Shown one piece after another: positions 26,368 through 34,621 of a stretch of 64,000 bases of DNA. Position numbers and translations under genes: made by a program. Source of the stretch: Nostoc sp. FACHB-110 (GTDB lineage Bacteria > Cyanobacteriota > Cyanobacteriia > Cyanobacteriales > Nostocaceae); NCBI RefSeq assembly GCF_014697425.1, contig NZ_JACJRU010000044.1, positions 1-64,000 of the forward strand, in the 5' to 3' direction. Numbering within the stretch: position 1 is the first letter of the stretch; every line of letters begins with the position of its first letter. The notes under the pieces are model-generated. The model did no database searches and had not been told where the DNA came from. It saw only the letters and a program-made list of their open reading frames with translations.

Positions 26368-28305
26368 ATGGCACTACAGTCAGAATTAGAGTCTAAGTTT
26401 GCTCACTTTCTTATTAATAACGCTGTAGATGCTTACTTCTGTTTAGGGGATAATTGGCAATTTTTATATGTCAATGATGCCACTTGTCAGATGACAGGAT
26501 ATTCTCGTAAAGAATTGCTGTCAATGAGATTACAAGATATCGATTTAGATTTTGCCCTACATAATTGGTCAGAACTGCTATCTCAACAATCTGTAACTTT
26601 TAAAACTCGTTATCGTGCTAAAAAAGGACGGATATTTTTAGTCGAAATATCTCTCAAGGTATTAGAAGATAAAGGTAGAAGATTTAGCTGTGCTTTTGTG
26701 CGAGAAAAAAGTCAGGAAATAGTAGAGTTAAGCCTACAAAAATGGATTAATGAATTAAGAGATACAAATGAAAGCTTGCTCAACCAAGTATCTACCTTAA
26801 AACAAAAAGCAAACAACCTAGAAACATCCTTATCAATCCTGAATTCTACGCTAGAGTCTGCTGCTGTTGGTATTGTTGCAATTAACTTTGAAGGTGATAT
26901 TCTCAGCGTCAATCAAAAATTTTTAGAAATGTGGCAACTGCCCAAAGCTCTATTTTTATCGAAAAAATGCCCTCAAGCCAGAGCTTTTTTTGAAAATCAA
27001 ATTAAAGATACTGCAACTTTTCGGCGGATGATTTGGGAAGTTTCTAGTCAATCAGATATTACTAGTTATGATGTTATCGAGTTAAAAGACGGCAGAATAT
27101 TTGCTAGCTATTCTCAACCTCAGTACTTAGGTGAAAGAATTATAGGTAGAGTATGGAGTGTTTGGGACATTACAGAAACAAAAAAGATAGAGTCAGAATT
27201 AAGACTAAATGAAGCTAGATTCCGAACTTTAGCAGAAACGACAGATGCTCTGATTTTTCTGATTCATGGTAGACAGATTTGTTATGTAAATCCGGCAGTG
27301 GAAATGCTGACTGGTTACACAAAATCAGAGTTATTGAATGGTTTTGATATTCGTCGCTTGGTGAAAAACAAAAAGTCAAGGCAAATAGGGAAGTCAACTG
27401 AAGCCAGCAATTTTGAATACCAAGAAATGTGTATTTTAACTAAAAATGGTGGGGACTTTTGGCTTGCTTGTGCAGTGGGTAGATTGAATGGCACACTTGA
27501 TTTTCAAGAAAAACCAGTGGAATTAATTGCGGGGATAGATATTACTGATTATAAAGTTGCCGAATTAGAACTGAATAAGTCTTTAGAACAAGCAAAACAA
27601 CTTGGAGAATTGAGAGCGCGTTTTCTTTCTATAGTGTGTCATCAACTCCGAAATCCGCTCAATGTTGTTGCATTCTCGAATAATTTACTCAAGCGGTATG
27701 TTGATGAACAAACACAGCAAATTATTCAGCCATTACTCGAACAAATTCAAGCTTCTATAGAACAACTTAGTGAGATGCTAGATGAGATTTTGTTTTATGC
27801 AAAGTCAGAATCAGCCAAGCTCAAATTTGCTCCAACATCTATCGAATTAGTTAAATTATGCTCTGATTTGGTCGCTCAAATTCAAATGAGTAGTCTGGAA
27901 AATAATTTACAATTTACTTGTTTTAATAAGCAAATTCAAGTCTGTATGGATAAACAAATTGTGGAAGCAATTTTGCGAAATTTACTCGATAATGCCATTA
28001 AATATTCTCCATTTGGGAGTATAATTGAATTAATGCTAGACCAGAATGAGGAAACAGTAATTTTTCAAGTAAAAGATGAAGGAATTGGTATTTTAGCAGA
28101 AGAGCGATCGCGTCTATTTGAGCCGTTTTATCGTGGTAGTAATATCGATAATATTCCTGGCACTGGGCTAGGCCTTGCCATTGTGAAAATTCTGGTAGAT
28201 TTACATAGCGGTCAAATCACTGTAGACAGTGAAGTTGGTCGTGGTACTACTTTCACTGTCATGCTGCCAGCAAGCCTATCAAAAACGCCTAGTTCAGAGT
28301 TATGA
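26368..28305 (+). CDS. Three-PAS sensor histidine kinase (scytonemin-linked)
   Basis: A soluble sensor kinase of about 645 residues without membrane segments: PAS 1 (about 10-110, with DNWQFLYVNDATCQMTGYS), a coiled coil (about 125-165), PAS 2 (about 170-265), PAS 3 (about 285-400, ICYVNPAVEMLTGYT), then a HisKA domain with the phospho-acceptor in SIVCHQLRNPLNVV and an ATPase domain with N-box NLLDNAIKYSP, DEGIGI and GTGLGLAIVK. ATG at 26368 is taken; a TTG 18 bp upstream is an alternative. The equivalent gene pair (NpF1277/NpF1278) lies divergently from scyA in N. punctiforme and responds with the cluster to UV-A, so the same role is inferred. PAS domains could sense redox or a ligand; the signal is unknown. 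Confidence 0.88.
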   Translation: MALQSELESKFAHFLINNAVDAYFCLGDNWQFLYVNDATCQMTGYSRKELLSMRLQDIDLDFALHNWSELLSQQSVTFKTRYRAKKGRIFLVEISLKVLEDKGRRFSCAFVREKSQEIVELSLQKWINELRDTNESLLNQVSTLKQKANNLETSLSILNSTLESAAVGIVAINFEGDILSVNQKFLEMWQLPKALFLSKKCPQARAFFENQIKDTATFRRMIWEVSSQSDITSYDVIELKDGRIFASYSQPQYLGERIIGRVWSVWDITETKKIESELRLNEARFRTLAETTDALIFLIHGRQICYVNPAVEMLTGYTKSELLNGFDIRRLVKNKKSRQIGKSTEASNFEYQEMCILTKNGGDFWLACAVGRLNGTLDFQEKPVELIAGIDITDYKVAELELNKSLEQAKQLGELRARFLSIVCHQLRNPLNVVAFSNNLLKRYVDEQTQQIIQPLLEQIQASIEQLSEMLDEILFYAKSESAKLKFAPTSIELVKLCSDLVAQIQMSSLENNLQFTCFNKQIQVCMDKQIVEAILRNLLDNAIKYSPFGSIIELMLDQNEETVIFQVKDEGIGILAEERSRLFEPFYRGSNIDNIPGTGLGLAIVKILVDLHSGQITVDSEVGRGTTFTVMLPASLSKTPSSEL

Positions 28306-28428
28306 GTGTTGAGTTTTGACAACTTAAAATTCACAACTTGGAACTAAGCTGTTAATTTTGTCCCTATTCTCACACTCTACCAGAAGCAATGTTCATAACT
28401 CTGTGTCCCTACTTTTATTAACATAAAA

Positions 28429-29247
28429 ATGATTACCCAATCATCAAAAAGAATTCTAATTATTGAGGATGATAGTATTACCCGCAATCTCTATTTAAAG
28501 GGTTTAAAGCTTGAAGGTTTTGAAGCGATAGGTGCTGAAAATGGTTTAGTCGGCATTAAAAAAGCTCAAGAGAATTTACCCGACCTGGTGGTTTGCGATA
28601 TCATGATGCCCCATATGGACGGTTACAGCGTTTTGAATGCGCTGCACCAAGATCCCCAAACAGCATCTATTCCCTTCATCTTTCTATCTGGGAGCGACTC
28701 TAGAGATGAGATTCGCAAAGGGATGGAATTAGGTGCAGATGATTATATTACCAAACCTTCGACATTAGACGAATTACTCAGAGCGATCGCCACTCGCTTA
28801 CAAAAACAAGCATCAATTCAAAAGTGGTGCAATAATATAGTCCAAAAAACTTCCCAAGCAGTAACGCCTGAAGCAACGCCAGCAGAAACTGCTAAATCGA
28901 AATCCATATTTCCTGATATTCCCCAATTAAAAGAAGTTTTTGACTATATAGAAGCTTATTTTCATCAAGGAATTACTCTGTGTGATGTGGCGGAAGCTGT
29001 TGGTTATTCACCAGCTTATTTAACTAACAGAGTCGCAAAGCAAACCGGAGAAACTGTCAATAATTGGATTGTTAAACGTCGCATGGCCGAGGCTCGTACT
29101 TTACTGCAAAATACTGATGAAACAGTCGAGCAAATTGCCAAGCTTTTAGGTTATCAACACGTCTGTCATTTCTCGCGTCAATTTCGCCAACATCATGATT
29201 TACCTCCCCATGCTTGGCGGTTGTGTTCTAAAAATAAGCAGTCTTGA
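28429..29247 (+). CDS. Response regulator with AraC-type DNA-binding domain
   Basis: A 272-residue regulator: receiver domain (1-125) with the phospho-acceptor Asp57 in VVCDIMMPHMDGY, acidic pair IIEDD and the lysine in DYITKP, a linker rich in Ala and Thr, then an AraC/XylS helix-turn-helix domain (about 165-265: DVAEAVGYSPAYLTNRVAK and EQIAKLLGYQHVCHFSRQFR). It lies 120 bp after the kinase in the same direction, the usual partner arrangement. By position it is the candidate activator of scyA and the downstream unit. AraC-type output domains usually bind two tandem direct sites, so such sites are to be expected in 25163-26160, though none could be picked out. Confidence 0.9.
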   Translation: MITQSSKRILIIEDDSITRNLYLKGLKLEGFEAIGAENGLVGIKKAQENLPDLVVCDIMMPHMDGYSVLNALHQDPQTASIPFIFLSGSDSRDEIRKGMELGADDYITKPSTLDELLRAIATRLQKQASIQKWCNNIVQKTSQAVTPEATPAETAKSKSIFPDIPQLKEVFDYIEAYFHQGITLCDVAEAVGYSPAYLTNRVAKQTGETVNNWIVKRRMAEARTLLQNTDETVEQIAKLLGYQHVCHFSRQFRQHHDLPPHAWRLCSKNKQS

Positions 29248-29249
29248 GT

Positions 29250-29267
29250 ATATCTTAATTAAGATAT
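29250..29267. terminator. Perfect 18-bp palindrome at a convergent gene end
   Basis: ATATCTTAATTAAGATAT is perfectly self-complementary and lies between the response regulator stop and the convergent carbonic anhydrase, overlapping the last bases around the latter's stop. It could serve both directions as a weak terminator, but with no loop and few T's it may also be a protein site. Confidence 0.35.
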
Positions 29268-30089
29268 CTATATAGTATTTGCGCTCTCCAAAACTATACG
29301 CTCATTCAATGGTTGGATTGGGCGATTATTATGGGGAAATAAGTGGACAAATTTATCTATCTGTTGGCGAGATACTTCAATAGGCTGTTCCATTACATAC
29401 CAACTGACATTTTCAGAACAAGGTGGTGTAGTCAAAGAACCAGAGTAAGTTAAAAATCTGTGTTCTGTTGGCAATAGTTGGGCAGCATTGATAATTGTAT
29501 CTGCTACTATATTTTCTTCTCCTTGTTTTTCCGGCATTGCATCCCAAATCGATTGCAAATTTGGGTTAAAAGCTCCTGCTTTTAAAAATACGCCGATAAC
29601 TGCTAAATTACCTGTTTGATCACGGTGAACGAAATGTAATTCCATGTCATATAATTCACCGTTGATATGGTGTTCGCTGGGATGATGAAAGTGGAATTGG
29701 AGCAGTTGAAAAATTTGGCGATGCCTGTGGCGGGCTACGCCTACGCACTCAATAAAACTTCCAGTTTGATAGTTAACTTGGATAGTTTTGCCATTATTAA
29801 TTAAATTTAACGGTGATGGCTGATAGTTAATTGCTAGTAAATCTTGATTTTTGTCGGCACTTTTAACACTGGCGAGTTGTAAATCAATTGGTGTTTGTCT
29901 TTTACCTGTATAACAAAGCTGAAAATCTGGTGAAAGTTTACCCCAATATTCTGGGCCTTGTTTGCCAATATATCCCCAATTGACTTTTGCCGCAGCCGCA
30001 GGAGAGGTAATACAACTAGAAACTGAACTTCCTAAGGCACTCATGCCTAATAACTTAAGTAGTTGCCGTCTATTTAAATTACCACTCAT
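29268..30089 (-). CDS. Alpha-class carbonic anhydrase (EcaA-like), Tat-exported
   Basis: A 273-residue alpha-carbonic anhydrase that interconverts CO2 and bicarbonate, probably in the periplasm. The N-terminus has a twin-arginine signal (NRRQLLKLLGMSALGSSVSS). The zinc site is visible in LLQFHFHHPSEHHING (two His) and MELHFVHRD (third His), and SGSLTTPPCSENVSWYVM is the family signature. Next to the zinc site, residues ECVGVARHRHR are encoded by a 33-bp interspersed repeat (29718-29750) sitting in frame. All zinc ligands are kept, so activity may survive. It converges on the response regulator gene; no functional tie to scytonemin is evident. Confidence 0.92.
   Translation of the reverse strand: MSGNLNRRQLLKLLGMSALGSSVSSCITSPAAAAKVNWGYIGKQGPEYWGKLSPDFQLCYTGKRQTPIDLQLASVKSADKNQDLLAINYQPSPLNLINNGKTIQVNYQTGSFIECVGVARHRHRQIFQLLQFHFHHPSEHHINGELYDMELHFVHRDQTGNLAVIGVFLKAGAFNPNLQSIWDAMPEKQGEENIVADTIINAAQLLPTEHRFLTYSGSLTTPPCSENVSWYVMEQPIEVSRQQIDKFVHLFPHNNRPIQPLNERIVLESANTI
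29718..29750. repeat. In-frame 33-bp palindromic repeat inside the carbonic anhydrase gene
   Basis: GCGATGCCTGTGGCGGGCTA plus CGCCTACGCACTC is related to the intergenic copy at 55697-55730 (GCGATGCCTTAGGCGAGCTT...). Its 33 bp keep the reading frame and encode ECVGVARHRHR. Confidence 0.65.
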
Positions 30090-30240
30090 AAGAATTACTC
30101 AACTTCCCAAAAGTGGAAGAGTGCGGAATACCCTACTTACTTTATCGTGATAAGCACACTCATACATCAATTGCAAGATTTGTAAATTTTTAGTTATATT
30201 TATTTACATAAAGTTACAAATATTAAACAAGAGGTCAAAA

Positions 30241-30468
30241 ATGACAACTCTAATTGTATTGTTAGTTCTAGGCTGGGTCGCTGCTGCCACTTTAGGTTCT
30301 TTAGCTTATTTCTTGGGTGAACAAACTAAGCCTATCCACGAACGTAACTGGCGTTCTGAGTCTTTTGAAAAGTTAGCTCAATCTATTACAGGTAAAGAAA
30401 TAAATTATAGCGATCGCACTCCTGCCTACGCGATGGATGCTTATGCTAGCCGGACTTTACCTCAATAA
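30241..30468 (+). CDS. psb35: Psb35-like photosystem II assembly protein
   Basis: A 75-residue protein with one N-terminal membrane helix (LIVLLVLGWVAAATLGSLAY) and a conserved polar tail (GEQTKPIHERNWRSESFEKL, GKEINYSDRTPAYAMDAY). This fits the cyanobacterial Ssl2148/Psb35 family, a small subunit reported to stabilise the CP47 assembly module of photosystem II. The assignment comes from remembered family features and is not certain. ATG with an AGAGG site 6 nt upstream. It is followed by a strong intrinsic terminator, so it is probably a single-gene unit; the flanking genes are on the other strand. Confidence 0.6.
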   Translation: MTTLIVLLVLGWVAAATLGSLAYFLGEQTKPIHERNWRSESFEKLAQSITGKEINYSDRTPAYAMDAYASRTLPQ

Positions 30469-30487
30469 AAATATTTACCCAAAGTTT

Positions 30488-30539
30488 AAAAGTGCTGAGT
30501 GTGCAGTTGTTTGACTCATGTATCACTCAGCACTTTTTT
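30488..30539 (+). terminator. Intrinsic terminator after the Psb35-like gene
   Basis: Perfect 14-bp arms AAAAGTGCTGAGTG (30488-30501) and CACTCAGCACTTTT (30524-30537) with a T-run. The A-tract on the other side could let it also act for the convergent MFS gene. Confidence 0.75.
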
Positions 30540-30612
30540 AATTAATAAGCTAATAAGTATTTAAACTGCAACATAGCCGAAATTACCTTTATGTTTGATT
30601 TGCCGATGCAAA

Positions 30613-31872
30613 TTAATTTGCTACTGGGTTTGTCCTGAAGTGGATTAACTTTGCCAATTGGGGTAATTGTTGTAGGAATAACAGTGAACCTAAAATGCAG
30701 ATTACACCACCTAAAATCAAAGTATTGGGAGCTTTTAAATAATTGGCGAGAGTTCCAGCAAGGAGATTTCCAAAAGGAGCCATACCCATAAAACACATAG
30801 CATAAAAACTCATCACCCTGCCCCGTTTGCTATCTTCCACAATAAATTGCAGCAATGTATTACTTGCAGCTACCTGGAGTGTAGAACTCCAGCCAACCAT
30901 CACCAAAGCTAACTGAGAAATCCAGAAGACTTGAGAGACAGAAAAACAAATAAAGCCAACCCCCATAATCGCCGGACAAAAGGCAATTAAACGCTCTAAA
31001 CCTACAATATTTTGCCGAAAACTCAGATAAACACAAGCAAACACCGAACCCATAGCAGCTGCGGCTGTGAGAAAACCCAAGGTTTCCGAACCTCCGTGCA
31101 GAACCTCGACGGCAAAGATGGGTAGAAGTGTTGTATATGACATACCCACTAAACTAGCTGTTGCCAGTAATAGCAAGATAGAACGCACAGGTAAGAAATG
31201 ATAAGCATATTGAAACCCTTCTTGCAACTTCCGCCAAGGATCACTTGTCTGTATTTCTACTGGGCGGGGCGTGATTTGCATTGCTGCGATTGCCCAAATA
31301 GCCACAATGTAGCTGAGACTATCGTATAAAAAGCAGTAGCCTGCGCCAAACTTAGCAATCAAAATCCCACCAAGAGCAGGGCCAATTAATCGCGCTCCAT
31401 TGAGAAAAGCTGCATTGAGCGCGATCGCATTTGCCATCAGTTCCCGATTTACCATATCACTAACAAATGCGTGCCGCACCGGCACATCTAAGCCTTTGAG
31501 CAAACCTAATAATGTACTCAAGGTTAGCAATGTCCAAAAATTAGCCAAACCCAAAAACGTAATGACTGTCAAAATTACAGATACAGAAATCCCGGCAATC
31601 TGAAATAACAATAACAAACGATGGCGGTTGTAGCGATCGGCTAAAATCCCGGAAATTGGAGCTAAGGCAAATACTGGTAATTGTCCAAAAAAGCCTGCTA
31701 TTCCTAACAGTAAAGCCGAATCGGTTAATTGATAAATCAACCAAAGCACGGCTACCTGCGTCATAAAATTGCCCGTCATCGACAAAGCTTGTCCGGCAAA
31801 ATAGAGGCGATAATTGCGCGATCGCCACGCAGGCAAATCAAGATTTAATTTAAATAAAGATAATAATTTCAT
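30613..31872 (-). CDS. MFS exporter (DHA3-like)
   Basis: A 419-residue major facilitator protein with about 12 hydrophobic helices. The family motif between helices 2 and 3 appears as GILADRYNRHRLLL. The N-terminus WRSRNYRLYFAGQALSMTGN and AVLWLIYQLT resemble the EntS/DHA3 group of drug and siderophore exporters. Substrate cannot be read from sequence. ATG at 31872. It lies just beyond the regulators of scytonemin, but in other genomes no such exporter is a fixed part of that cluster, so any link is a guess. A heptamer tandem array lies directly upstream. Confidence 0.85.
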   Translation of the reverse strand: MKLLSLFKLNLDLPAWRSRNYRLYFAGQALSMTGNFMTQVAVLWLIYQLTDSALLLGIAGFFGQLPVFALAPISGILADRYNRHRLLLLFQIAGISVSVILTVITFLGLANFWTLLTLSTLLGLLKGLDVPVRHAFVSDMVNRELMANAIALNAAFLNGARLIGPALGGILIAKFGAGYCFLYDSLSYIVAIWAIAAMQITPRPVEIQTSDPWRKLQEGFQYAYHFLPVRSILLLLATASLVGMSYTTLLPIFAVEVLHGGSETLGFLTAAAAMGSVFACVYLSFRQNIVGLERLIAFCPAIMGVGFICFSVSQVFWISQLALVMVGWSSTLQVAASNTLLQFIVEDSKRGRVMSFYAMCFMGMAPFGNLLAGTLANYLKAPNTLILGGVICILGSLLFLQQLPQLAKLIHFRTNPVAN

Positions 31873-31934
31873 GTATAAGATTTCACGACTTTTAAACTCT
31901 TTAATTCTCTGCGCCCCTCTGACTTGAAAGTGCT

Positions 31935-31994
31935 GAGTCCTGAGTCCTGAGTCCTGAGTCCTGAGTCCTGAGTCCTGAGTCCTGAGTCCTGAGT
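31935..31994. repeat. Heptanucleotide tandem repeat (GAGTCCT, 8.5 copies)
   Basis: Eight perfect copies of GAGTCCT plus a final GAGT lie between the MFS and FAD genes. Such short tandemly repeated heptamers are typical of Nostoc and Anabaena. All frames through it are repetitive and not genes. Confidence 0.9.
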
Positions 31995-32106
31995 AAGCAT
32001 AGTACTCGCTCTTTCATGCTTGGCTATGAAACAAGTTTCATCGGGACTGCGTTGAAAAAAGGAAGAAATCAAGCAATAGCCTCATTCCTTCCTCAATCTC
32101 CAAAAC

Positions 32107-33699
32107 TTACACTGTGACTAATTCCCGTTGTGCAACTATCGACTCAGGCTTGACCCAAATCTGATCTAACCCACCACTCAACAGGCGATATTGTTGGTTG
32201 GGGTCTTGTTGGGGATAATCCATCCGCTTGTGCATCCCTCTGGTTTCTTGGCGTTGCAAACCACTGTTGTACATCCAGCGTGCAGTGGCTACCATCGCTG
32301 CGGCTTCGCGCGATCGCACAATTTGGTTATCATCTGGTGTATGGCTATGGCGGATTTCTTGCCACAGGTGATCCAGTCTTTCTAAAGATTCCCCTAATAC
32401 TGATTCGCTGCGGAAGAGGTTGCGGTCATAGGGGAAAACTTCTGCTTGGGTTGCAGCGATCGCTTCTTCAGCAGAGAATTGATGATGACCTTCACCACGT
32501 AACCCGGCTGCACCCACTCCCTGAACACTGCGCTGGCTGGCTTTTTCACCCAAACTCAGGGCATAGTTAGCCGCAGATTGTCCCGACCAATAGCCAGAAG
32601 ACATTGCCCAAGCCGCATTATGGCTACCACCACCTGTAAAACCACCGCAGATTAATTCTCTAGTAGCCGCATCCCCCGCCGCATAAAGTCCGTTAACTGA
32701 GGTAGCGCAGGTATGGTCAGTAATCCGAATCCCGCCAGTACCACGTACAGTTCCTTCTAAACGCAAAGTAATCGGGAATCTTTGTGTAAATGGGTCTATC
32801 CCAGCGCGATCGAATACTACAAAGAAGTTAGGCTGAGAAGCTCGCATCCAGGCTTTGGTAGCTTCATCCATATTTTGGTCGAGACGTGCATACACAGGTT
32901 GAGTCAGCAATGTCTTAGCAATCACTGAACGACCACGTTTAGAACCTGCACCTTCAATTACTGTGCCATCTTCATAGGTGAAAGAAGCCCAATCATAATA
33001 TCGAGTCTTAGTCACCGAAGAAAATGCCGGCGAAATCGCATAGGCATTGGAAAATTCCATCCCAGAGAAATCAGCCCCGGCTTCAGCAGCCATTAAATAA
33101 CCGTCTCCTGTCAAAACATTACAACCCAGAGCCTTACTCAAAAAGGCACAGCCACCAGTTGCAATTACAACGGCTCCGGCTTTCACTGTCCAGTGTTCCC
33201 CGGTTTGTCGATTAATCCCCTTAGCACCAGCTACCGCGCCTTCTGCATCCACCAATAACTCTAAAGCAGGACTGTGGTCTAAAATTTTCACCCCTGCTTG
33301 CTTAATCTTTCTCCGCATAAACCGCATATACTCTGGGCCTTGCAAAGAGCGACGGATAACTTTTCCTTCTGCATCCACACTAAAACGGTAGCCTTCGTCA
33401 GCCAGGGAATTAATGTTGTCATAGGTACGGTCTAATACCCGCTTCATCCACTGCCGATCTGCCAGGAAACCTCCCATTGCTTCCCGACTGGCCATTGCGG
33501 CTTCTCGTTGTTCTGGGTCTGGTGGTATATACCATACGCCATTTCCAGATGCGGCAGCAGCACCACTTGTACCGCAGTAACCTTTATCTACTAACACAAC
33601 TTTTGCACCACTGGTGGCTGCACTCCAAGCTGCCCAAGTTCCAGACGGGCCACCACCAATAATCAAAACATCAGCGTCTTGATGAGTAGAACTATTCAT
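32107..33699 (-). CDS. FAD-dependent oxidoreductase of the fumarate reductase/succinate dehydrogenase flavoprotein family
   Basis: A 530-residue flavoprotein. The FAD-binding Rossmann motif DVLIIGGGPSGTWAAWSAAT is at residues 9-28, followed by the GTSGAAAASGNG segment, ATGGCAFLSKALG, and the late FAD-binding GLYAAGDAATRELICGGFTGGG. The order matches the succinate dehydrogenase/fumarate reductase/aspartate oxidase superfamily and adenylylsulfate reductase-like proteins. No signal peptide or membrane helix is present, and no iron-sulfur partner is adjacent. The substrate is unknown. ATG at 33699; upstream is a 529-bp gap shared with groES, so it probably has its own promoter. Confidence 0.8.
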   Translation of the reverse strand: MNSSTHQDADVLIIGGGPSGTWAAWSAATSGAKVVLVDKGYCGTSGAAAASGNGVWYIPPDPEQREAAMASREAMGGFLADRQWMKRVLDRTYDNINSLADEGYRFSVDAEGKVIRRSLQGPEYMRFMRRKIKQAGVKILDHSPALELLVDAEGAVAGAKGINRQTGEHWTVKAGAVVIATGGCAFLSKALGCNVLTGDGYLMAAEAGADFSGMEFSNAYAISPAFSSVTKTRYYDWASFTYEDGTVIEGAGSKRGRSVIAKTLLTQPVYARLDQNMDEATKAWMRASQPNFFVVFDRAGIDPFTQRFPITLRLEGTVRGTGGIRITDHTCATSVNGLYAAGDAATRELICGGFTGGGSHNAAWAMSSGYWSGQSAANYALSLGEKASQRSVQGVGAAGLRGEGHHQFSAEEAIAATQAEVFPYDRNLFRSESVLGESLERLDHLWQEIRHSHTPDDNQIVRSREAAAMVATARWMYNSGLQRQETRGMHKRMDYPQQDPNQQYRLLSGGLDQIWVKPESIVAQRELVTV

Positions 33700-34228
33700 G
33701 AAATTTACTCCTTGAAAAGTAAGAAATGGGGAAGATTGCCCTTCCCCAGATAATGAGCGAGGCTAAGTTACATACATAACTAGCCAAGTTCATCCAGGCA
33801 TAATTTCTAGAAGACATGAAAAATTAGCCTTTCAAGTCTTACATAGGCTTCATTAAAATACTAATTATTGACCGATTTAACGTAGTTAATTTAGCAGTAT
33901 TGCATTGCAGTTCAAAAAATTCAAGTACTTAGTATATGTAAAACAAATATTTAGCTACTCTAAATAATTTTTCTAGGCTTTACTGCACTGCTTGATTTTT
34001 TTCAAACTATGTGAAATGATATTTAACACGATAAACTACGGTAATTCGATAGACTTACTGTACTAACTCCTCTGCCGGCAATTCTGATTTAACTCGCTAT
34101 TGCTTAGTTAGTTTAATCAGAAGCCATTCCTAGCCTAGGGTTTAATTTGAAAAACACAACCTATGAGGAATTTTCCTCTCAGTTGAATTGAACATTTACC
34201 TCAAAAAAGTGAGTTTGGAGAATTTTGT
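33700..34228. promoter_or_regulatory. Divergent region upstream of groES-groEL
   Basis: This 529-bp AT-rich stretch holds no gene. The heat-shock operator CIRCE (TTAGCACTC-N9-GAGTGCTAA) is not recognisable. An imperfect inverted repeat, TTCTGATTTAAC (34082-34093) against GTTTAATCAGAA (34111-34122) with a 17-nt spacer, and a palindrome GAGGAATTTTCCTC (34165-34178) lie where an operator or 5' leader would be. Their role is unproven. Confidence 0.5.
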
Positions 34229-34540
34229 ATGGCAGCTATAGCGTTGAGCGTATCTACCGTTAAACCATTGGGCGATCGCGTGTTTCTCAAAATTAGTGAG
34301 TCCGAAGAAAAAACTGCGGGTGGTATTCTTCTGCCTGATAGTGCTAAAGAAAAACCGCAGGTAGGTGAAATTGTCGCTGTCGGCCCTGGTAAACGCAACG
34401 ATGACGGAACCTATCAAACTATTGATATTAAAATTGGCGATAAAGTGCTGTTTTCTAAATACGCTGGCACTGATATCAAGCTAGGCACAGAAGAGTATGT
34501 CCTGTTGTCAGAAAAGGACATTTTGGCAATTGTGTCATAG
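34229..34540 (+). CDS. groES: Co-chaperonin GroES
   Basis: The 103-residue heptameric lid of the GroEL chaperonin. The sequence shows VKPLGDRVFLKISESEEKT, the mobile loop region KTAGGILLPDSAKEKPQ, VGPGKRNDDGT, and the end GTEEYVLLSEKDILAIV, all typical of GroES. ATG with GGAG 8 nt upstream. groEL follows 81 bp later in the same direction, the standard operon. A stress response is expected for this pair, but the usual CIRCE operator was not found upstream. Confidence 0.97.
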   Translation: MAAIALSVSTVKPLGDRVFLKISESEEKTAGGILLPDSAKEKPQVGEIVAVGPGKRNDDGTYQTIDIKIGDKVLFSKYAGTDIKLGTEEYVLLSEKDILAIVS

Positions 34541-34621
34541 GCGGGCAAGCGCCATTCATTATTCATCATTCCTAAATAGCCAATCATCAACCTACACAAT
34601 CTAAAGAGGACTGAAATTACT

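Noticed and set aside
31935..31994. CRISPR array
   Set aside because: The units are contiguous 7-mers with no spacers; no cas genes occur in the window and no other repeat-spacer pattern was found.
31869..32072. Frame of 67 residues with repeated QDSGLRT
   Set aside because: It is the translation of the GAGTCCT heptamer array, not a gene.
33961..34000. CIRCE-like half site TTAGCTACTC at 33951-33960
   Set aside because: No matching right half at the correct spacing, and too far from groES.
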